From Candidatus Zixiibacteriota bacterium (GTDB lineage Bacteria > Zixibacteria > MSB-5A5 > CAIYYT01): a stretch of 9,159 nt of DNA. The position numbers and the translations under genes were made by a program. The DNA is taken from assembly GCA_023134875.1 (NCBI GenBank), contig JAGLUH010000205.1:1-9159 (forward strand). Reading direction: 5' to 3'. Below, one piece after another: positions 4,751-9,159 of this stretch; position 1 is the first letter of the stretch; every line of letters starts with the position of its first letter. The notes beneath the pieces are model-generated. The model worked only from the letters and a program-made list of their open reading frames with translations. It was not told the origin of the DNA and did no database searches.

Positions 4751-7051
4751 TCAGCACTTGGTATAGCCGCAGGACTGACAGGTCACGCAGCCGGAATCAT
4801 GCACCAGGCGATTGCCGCAGTCAGGGCAGGGCTGCCCATAGTAGGAGCCACGCTGGTAAGTCTCGCCATTGCCGAAATGTTTTTTCAGCACCATGCTGAT
4901 AGCATCAGGAATCGACTTAATCAACTCGCCATTCTGGAACAAGGGAGATTCCCCGCCGATGCCGGTCAACTGCTCTATTACCGCGCTCACGGGAATATTG
5001 GAACGCAGCGCCAGCGAGATCATCCGACAGATCGCTTCCGTGTCGGCCATGGTCGACCAGCCCGACTTGCCGATCTGGGCAAAGACCTCAAACGGCTGAC
5101 CGTCCTTGCTGTTGATAGTGATATAGAGATTGCCGTAGCCGGTGCGAATGCGCTCGGTAATGCCAGTCAGGATGTCGGGCCTCTCTTCCACCTTGGCGCC
5201 GGTTGCGGCCGGTTCCGGAGACAGTACTGCGGTGGCGGCTTTGTCATCCGTCTCGGCGGGTGCGGCAGCATCGGTTGTCTTACCGGTGGAGAGAACCTGG
5301 TTGGCGCGGGAACCGTCACGGTAAATGGTCACACCTTTGCAGCCGCTCTCGAAAGCGTAAACGTAAGCGTCAAACACATCCTGGGGCGTGGCGGATTGAT
5401 CCAGATTGATGGTCTTCGATACCGACGAATCGCAATTCTGCTGGAATACCGCCTGCATCCTGACATGATCGCGGGGAGTGACATTGGCGGCGGTTACGAA
5501 GATTTCCCTGATATCGGCGGGGATTTCCTCGAAGCTCTGGATGCTGTTATTCTCGGCAATTTTCTCCATCAGTTCTTTCGAGTAGAAACCACGCTGGCGG
5601 GCGATGCGTTCAAAGAGGGGATTGACTTCGATCAGCTTGGTGTTGTCCATGACATTGCGCACAAAGGAGATGGCGAAATAAGGCTCTATGCTCGAGGAGC
5701 AGCCGGCGATTATGGAAATGGTGCCGGTGGGGGCGATAGTGGTCACAGTAGCGTTGCGCATTGCCACTCCCTCACTGGCAAAACGGGAGCTCTCCCAGTT
5801 GGGGAATTTCCCGCGCGTCTTGGCCAGTTCGGAAGAATGAATATGTCCGGTGGTGTTGATAAATTCCATCATTTTCTCACCCAACTCGAAGGCTGATTCA
5901 CTGTTGTAAGGCAATCGCAGTTTGACCAGCATATCAGCCCAGCCCATCACGCCGAGACCGATACGACGATTGCGCAGTGTCTGGCGTTCGATTTCTGGAA
6001 TCGGGTGCTTGTTAGCGTCAATGATATTGTCAAGAAAATGAATGGCACGCTGTACCGTTACCTTTAGCTTTTCCCAGTCAACACCCTTCTCCGGTTCTTC
6101 CCGCGGATCGAAATCAGCCGGCAGTTGTTCCAGCACCATCTTGCCCAGATTGATCGAACCGAGATTGCAGGAGTCGTAAGGGGGCAGCGGCTGCTCGCCG
6201 CAGGGATTGGTGGCCTCGATTGTTTCGGCTTCAGGACTGGGAGAAAGCTGGTTCATCCGGTCAAGGAAAATTATACCCGGCTCGCCGGTACGCCAGGCGT
6301 GCTCGACAATGTTGTTGAATATCTGCCCGGCATTGGCGGTCACTAACTTGTCATCGATCTTGTATGGTTCGCCGCTGCGGGGGTCGCGCAGGGCATAGTC
6401 GCGATTCTCCCTGAGCGCCGCCATGAACTCATCGGTAATGGCGACTGAGATATTGAAGTTGGTTATCTGAGTGATGTCATCCTTGCAGGAAATGAACTCC
6501 TCGATATCGGGATGATCGACTCTTAAGACTCCCATGTTGGCACCGCGGCGGGTACCGCCCTGCTTGACTGCCTCAGTGGCGGCATTGAAGACCCTCATGA
6601 AAGAGACCGGCCCGGAGGCCACACCGGAGGTTGACGCAACCACCGAATTACGCGGCCGCAGGCGGGAAAAGGAAAAGCCGGTACCCCCTCCCGATTTGTG
6701 TATCAGGGCGGCGTGCTTTATGGTTTCAAAGATTTCCTCCATCGAGTCGCCGACCGGCAGCACGAAACAAGCGGAAAGCTGACCAAGAGGACGACCGGCA
6801 TTCATCAGGGTGGGGGAATTAGGTATAAATTCAAAACTGGCCATCATCTGGTAGAACTCTTCCGCCAACCGCTCTACCTCGATATCGGATGCGCCGTAGT
6901 TCTTATCAGGTAGGGCTACTGCCGTGGCAACGCGGCGAAACAACTCATCGGGAGTTTCGGTTACATTGCCGTCTTTGTCCTTGGCCAGATAGCGCCGCTC
7001 CAGCACCCGCAGTGCGTTCTCAGTCAAGCTCTTTTTGTCGAATCTCTGCAT
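4751..7051 (-). CDS. nrdJ: vitamin B12-dependent ribonucleotide reductase, class II
   Basis: Adenosylcobalamin-dependent enzyme that reduces ribonucleotides to deoxyribonucleotides in the cytoplasm, with no separate radical subunit. Visible active-site features are NPCGEQ with N282, the thiyl-radical cysteine C284 and E286, and the redox pair C95 (in SACFVLPVGDS) and C295 (in SCNLGSINL). The 11-residue spacing of C284 and C295 matches that in characterised NrdJ proteins. The N-terminus starts directly with the barrel-associated helices, and no ATP-cone domain is seen. After about residue 585 comes an Ala/Pro-rich linker (to about 628). A TSCPD (ribonucleotide-reductase-associated) domain follows at about 629-730. 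The tail is rich in cysteine (C742, C745, C755, C758, C761, C766) and probably combines a zinc ribbon with the shuttle thiols that re-reduce the active site. The start has GGAGG 8 nt upstream (7060-7064). At 766 residues it is complete. Confidence 0.96.
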   Translation of the reverse strand: MQRFDKKSLTENALRVLERRYLAKDKDGNVTETPDELFRRVATAVALPDKNYGASDIEVERLAEEFYQMMASFEFIPNSPTLMNAGRPLGQLSACFVLPVGDSMEEIFETIKHAALIHKSGGGTGFSFSRLRPRNSVVASTSGVASGPVSFMRVFNAATEAVKQGGTRRGANMGVLRVDHPDIEEFISCKDDITQITNFNISVAITDEFMAALRENRDYALRDPRSGEPYKIDDKLVTANAGQIFNNIVEHAWRTGEPGIIFLDRMNQLSPSPEAETIEATNPCGEQPLPPYDSCNLGSINLGKMVLEQLPADFDPREEPEKGVDWEKLKVTVQRAIHFLDNIIDANKHPIPEIERQTLRNRRIGLGVMGWADMLVKLRLPYNSESAFELGEKMMEFINTTGHIHSSELAKTRGKFPNWESSRFASEGVAMRNATVTTIAPTGTISIIAGCSSSIEPYFAISFVRNVMDNTKLIEVNPLFERIARQRGFYSKELMEKIAENNSIQSFEEIPADIREIFVTAANVTPRDHVRMQAVFQQNCDSSVSKTINLDQSATPQDVFDAYVYAFESGCKGVTIYRDGSRANQVLSTGKTTDAAAPAETDDKAATAVLSPEPAATGAKVEERPDILTGITERIRTGYGNLYITINSKDGQPFEVFAQIGKSGWSTMADTEAICRMISLALRSNIPVSAVIEQLTGIGGESPLFQNGELIKSIPDAISMVLKKHFGNGETYQRGSYYGQPCPDCGNRLVHDSGCVTCQSCGYTKC

Positions 7052-7059
7052 GCAATCAT

Positions 7060-7064
7060 CCTCC
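7060..7064 (-). promoter_or_regulatory. nrdJ ribosome binding site
   Basis: GGAGG lies 8 nt before the ATG ending at 7051. It decides between two nearby ATGs: the other (7057-7059) is out of frame and too close to the site. Confidence 0.75.
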
Positions 7065-7120
7065 GCTGTTTACACCGGCGCTGCCATGTTTTTATCGGCT
7101 GACAGACAAACCTGCCCTAC

Positions 7121-7135
7121 TCCTCATCATGAGGA
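7121..7135. promoter_or_regulatory. 15-nt perfect palindrome in the nrdJ leader
   Basis: TCCTCATCATGAGGA is two 7-nt half-sites around one central base. It lies about 70 nt upstream of the nrdJ start codon. The one-base centre suits binding by a dimeric protein better than an RNA hairpin. It does not resemble the NrdR box. The regulator, if any, is unknown. Confidence 0.4.
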
Positions 7136-7150
7136 TTTCACAACTTAACT

Positions 7151-7199
7151 TCCCTGTAGTCTTGTTCCCCGCAAAAGGGTCATTGAGCAGCCTACGGGA
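7151..7199 (-). other. nested stem-loop in the nrdJ leader
   Basis: On the transcript strand, TCCCGTAG pairs with CTACAGGGA (one bulge; + strand 7192-7199 with 7151-7159). Inside it a CCC/GGGG stem surrounds a TTTTGC loop (around 7167-7179). The leader shows no B12-box or other cobalamin-riboswitch landmark, so this is only an unassigned structure. Confidence 0.35.
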
Positions 7200-7204
7200 T
7201 TAGC

Positions 7205-7233
7205 AGGTTAGAGAAGAAGCAGGAGACAGTCAA
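7205..7233 (-). promoter_or_regulatory. candidate nrdJ promoter
   Basis: Reading leftward, TTGACT (7228-7233) is followed after exactly 17 nt by TAACCT (7205-7210). The -35 box is good and the -10 box weak (three of six). An AT-rich T-run stretch lies just upstream, as in UP elements. It would give a leader of about 145 nt that contains the nested stem-loop and the palindrome. Confidence 0.32.
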
Positions 7234-7519
7234 ATAAAAAAACGAAAAAAACTCAAGATGTAGTAGTTACAGCCTTTTATGGCACATTATGTAGGAGTTT
7301 CCCTTGCCACGATTTCGCTCATACAAAACCGTAAGGTCGTAACAACGTGTTAATCAAGATAGTACATGGGATGCAGAAACAGGGATATCATGGTATACGT
7401 TCTGAGACCGTTGCTGTAATACAAATCCCTCTTGGTAACTAACAGAGCAACAAAGCATTAACAAACATGATTTTGTTCAGTCTCTCCCCAAGTGCCCGCT
7501 TTTACATCTCAGATTTGGC

Positions 7520-7548
7520 TTGAAAATCCCATCGTTAGAGGTTATCCT
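7520..7548 (+). promoter_or_regulatory. candidate promoter of the aldolase-aminotransferase operon
   Basis: TTGAAA (7520-7525) and TATCCT (7543-7548) are 17 nt apart, matching sigma-70 boxes at five and four of six bases. The predicted start (near 7555) falls at the ribosome binding site, so the leader would be very short. That closeness lowers confidence. Confidence 0.33.
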
Positions 7549-7571
7549 TCGGCGAGGAGAGGGATCGTCAC

Positions 7572-8177
7572 GTGGACACTGCCATCTTGAAAATCGCTGC
7601 TGAAATCTGTCATATTGGTGAGCTTATCTATGATAAAGGGATGATCGCCGGAACCGAAGGCAATATCTCCTGCAGGCTAAGCAACAGTGATATTCTGATC
7701 ACACCGGCGGGTGTCTGTAAGGGGATGATGAAACCGGATGATCTCGTTATTCTGACGCCGCGCGGTCGGGTTCGGGGCAAGGGGAGAAGACAATCGACGG
7801 AGTCCCGGCTTCATCTCGCCGGTTATGCCGCCAACTCCGGGTTTCAGGCAGCGGTACATGTTCATTCCCGTTATGCCACTTCTTTTGCAACGGCAGGTAT
7901 CCCTCTTGAGGGCGGCACTCTTCCTGAGTTCACACACACTTTCGGCCAGATTCCGCTGATTCCTTATGCTCGACCGGGCAGTGCTGCCTTAGCGAAGATG
8001 TTCGCATCTGTAGTAGATCATGGTCATACTTTTCTTCTGGAAAGGCATGGCCTGTTGGCTTTCGGCAGCGATCTCCGGGAAGCATACTATCGTGCGGAGA
8101 TGGCGGAACAGTGCGCGGCGATTTTGTGGTTATCGCATCAGTTGGTGGATATCGGCGGTGGGGTTAGGGCAAGATGA
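7572..8177 (+). CDS. class II aldolase/adducin family protein (FucA-like)
   Basis: A 201-residue zinc enzyme of the family that includes L-fuculose-1-phosphate aldolase, L-ribulose-5-phosphate 4-epimerase and MtnB dehydratase. Visible motifs are GNIS (G30, N31), the phosphate-binding TPAG (44-47), acidic residue E77 in STESRLH, zinc ligands H96 and H98 in HVHSRYAT, and H159 in ERHG. These line up with E73, H92, H94 and H155 of E. coli FucA at a constant offset of four. The protein stops about a dozen residues short of the position of the FucA C-terminal catalytic tyrosine, so the substrate may differ. Translation starts at GTG (7572), supported by GAGGAGAGGG about 10 nt upstream. Its TGA overlaps the next gene's ATG by four bases (ATGA), implying translational coupling. 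The substrate is unknown; FucA-like or MtnB-like roles are both open. Confidence 0.87.
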   Translation: MDTAILKIAAEICHIGELIYDKGMIAGTEGNISCRLSNSDILITPAGVCKGMMKPDDLVILTPRGRVRGKGRRQSTESRLHLAGYAANSGFQAAVHVHSRYATSFATAGIPLEGGTLPEFTHTFGQIPLIPYARPGSAALAKMFASVVDHGHTFLLERHGLLAFGSDLREAYYRAEMAEQCAAILWLSHQLVDIGGGVRAR

Positions 8178-9159
8178 GAAGAAGAGTTATTGTAGCGCCG
8201 GCGGAGCGAATTCATAAGCTACCCAGTCCCTTTCTGGGTGAACTTGACGGCCTGAAAAGATCACTGACCCGACGAGGGCAGGAAATCACCGATTTGAGCC
8301 GTTTTTCGCTTACGGTCGCAGCTCCAGCGATGGCGGTGAAGGATACCGCAATCAAGGATATATTCAGCGAGTATCTTACCGCTGCTTACGGTGCCCGCAT
8401 TAATCCCGACAAGCAAATGCTGCTGCTGCCCAGTGGCCGTGCTACTTTGTTGCTGCTGGGCACTTATTTCATCGATACCGATCGGGTCTGTTATGCTCCT
8501 GATCCCGGCTTTAGTGCCTATCGCAACATTGGTCTGTTGTTCGGTGGAAAAATCGAGAAGTATCCACTTTACCAGCGCAATGATTTTCTGCCCAACCTCA
8601 AGCAGTTCGAGCGTCGCAACTCCGGGAAGCTGAAAATCCTGCTACTCAACTCACCCCATAATCCAACGGGTGCGGTCTGTGACAAGAGCTTCTTTCTCAA
8701 GCTGGAGCAACTGGCCGCCCGTGAGAATATGCTGGTGGTCGTCGATTCATCCTACAGTCTCAACGCCATTGGCAACTTTCGACCGCCGCTTTACTGTGAG
8801 ATTCGCAAGCGGCTGAAAACCGGTCTGGAGATGTTTGCTCTTTCGACCAACCTGTGTGCTCCCGATTTGAAGCTGTCAATCCTGGTGGGCAGAAGGGAAT
8901 TTATCGCTCCTCTGGCAAGGCTGGCCAACTCGTTCGGATTGATACCATGCCCCACATCGGTTCAAGCGGCAGGTCGGTTCTTTGCTGATATTGACGTACT
9001 TCAAAGTCATATCGAACACTGCCGTGCTGAGATCGCCGCGCGCACGGAGATCATAACCGCTCACCTCAATGACGCCGGAATAGAATACCATCCGGTGGTA
9101 ACTACCCCCTTTATCTGGGTGAAGCTGAAGCCGGGTCGGGTTTCTCTTTCGTTTGCACG
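8174..9159 (+). CDS. aminotransferase class I/II-fold protein lacking the PLP lysine (partial)
   Basis: The first 328 codons are present and the gene continues past the right edge. The fold is that of PLP aminotransferases (fold type I). A PSGRATLLLL segment (86-95) sits at the cofactor phosphate loop. The aromatic pair F113/Y116 lies in PGFSAY, the NSPHNPTG motif carries N163, and VVVDSSYS carries D191 and Y194. The segment that normally reads S-L-S-K with G-x-R-x-G after it is here A-L-S-T (222-225) and D-L-K-L-S (231-235). Aligned without gaps, Thr225 replaces the Schiff-base lysine and Lys233 replaces the phosphate-binding arginine. The reading frame is intact on both sides, so a frameshift is unlikely. 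It may be a pseudoenzyme, a PLP-binding regulator, or an enzyme with a changed mechanism. The start ATG overlaps the aldolase stop codon. The C-terminal substrate-arginine region lies outside the window. Confidence 0.85.
   Translation, partial: MRRRVIVAPAERIHKLPSPFLGELDGLKRSLTRRGQEITDLSRFSLTVAAPAMAVKDTAIKDIFSEYLTAAYGARINPDKQMLLLPSGRATLLLLGTYFIDTDRVCYAPDPGFSAYRNIGLLFGGKIEKYPLYQRNDFLPNLKQFERRNSGKLKILLLNSPHNPTGAVCDKSFFLKLEQLAARENMLVVVDSSYSLNAIGNFRPPLYCEIRKRLKTGLEMFALSTNLCAPDLKLSILVGRREFIAPLARLANSFGLIPCPTSVQAAGRFFADIDVLQSHIEHCRAEIAARTEIITAHLNDAGIEYHPVVTTPFIWVKLKPGRVSLSFA

Larger units (their letters stand above)
7052..7571. other. divergent spacer between nrdJ and the aldolase gene
   Basis: No reading frame of merit is present in these 520 nt. 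The left part holds the nrdJ leader elements and the candidate nrdJ promoter. The middle (about 7240-7500) is AT-rich with only short, unconvincing foldbacks such as TGGCA/TGCCA. The right end holds a candidate promoter and ribosome binding site for the aldolase. No riboswitch, tRNA or repeat array was recognised. Confidence 0.7.

Noticed and set aside
4682..5896. 404-codon open frame on the + strand antisense to nrdJ
   Set aside because: It lies almost wholly opposite the 3' half of nrdJ, has Gly/Ala-rich composition typical of an antisense shadow, and resembles no family I know, while nrdJ on the other strand has clear catalytic motifs.
7052..7260. cobalamin riboswitch or NrdR box upstream of nrdJ
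   Set aside because: A B12-box-like AGCAGGAGAC at 7219-7228 is on the wrong strand for nrdJ and lacks the rest of the consensus. No pair of NrdR-type palindromes was found.
8800..8900. frameshift hiding a normal PLP-lysine motif
   Set aside because: The frame is open and family-like on both sides, and the aligned segment has the normal length, so the substitution appears genuine.
9120..9157. loss of the substrate-carboxylate arginine in GRVSLSFA
   Set aside because: The resemblance to the usual VRLSFA block is probably misleading, because the 30-40 residues normally before it are missing. The true C-terminal motif probably lies beyond the window edge.

Overview
The window looks like chromosomal DNA of a mesophilic bacterium with roughly 50% GC. 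It carries six recognisable protein genes, one cut by the right edge, separated by unusually repeat-rich spacers. The gene set is an RlmD-type rRNA methyltransferase, a DUF885 secreted putative metallopeptidase, AcpS, a vitamin-B12-dependent ribonucleotide reductase with a TSCPD tail, and a class II aldolase with an aminotransferase-like partner. Together with the many short GC-rich hairpins between genes, this suggests an environmental lineage such as a member of the FCB superphylum or a related candidate phylum (Zixibacteria-like, for example). That placement is inference and is weak.

Layout: (1) 1-3211, rightward: an rlmD-type 23S rRNA uracil-5-methyltransferase, then 63 nt later an exported DUF885 protein. 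(2) 3212-3351: a short convergent spacer holding a palindromic repeat. (3) 3352-3717, leftward: acpS. (4) 3718-4750: about 1 kb with no credible gene but much structure. It contains a 47-nt stem-loop, a good rightward promoter, an element bounded by about 35-nt imperfect inverted repeats, an array of at least eight short near-perfect hairpins flanked by a related pair of inverted sequences, and a terminator-like hairpin with a T-run. (5) 4751-7051, leftward: nrdJ, coenzyme-B12 ribonucleotide reductase. (6) 7052-7571: a divergent 520-nt spacer with a 15-nt palindrome, a nested stem-loop in the nrdJ leader, and candidate promoters for both flanking genes. (7) 7572-9159, rightward: a two-gene unit with a 4-nt ATGA overlap. 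It encodes a class II (zinc) aldolase and an aminotransferase-fold protein that runs off the window.

The housekeeping genes (rlmD, acpS, nrdJ) serve ribosome modification, activation of acyl carrier protein, and dNTP synthesis. They do not form a common pathway. The most interesting parts are two. First, the aminotransferase-like protein keeps the fold landmarks (NSPHNPTG, the Asp of the D-x-x-Y motif) but has Thr225 where the PLP-binding lysine should be and Lys233 where the phosphate-binding arginine should be, while its translationally coupled aldolase partner keeps a complete zinc site. Second, the 3877-4675 spacer reads like a promoter, a long hairpin-rich body and a terminator, so it may be a structured non-coding RNA or a non-autonomous repeat element.
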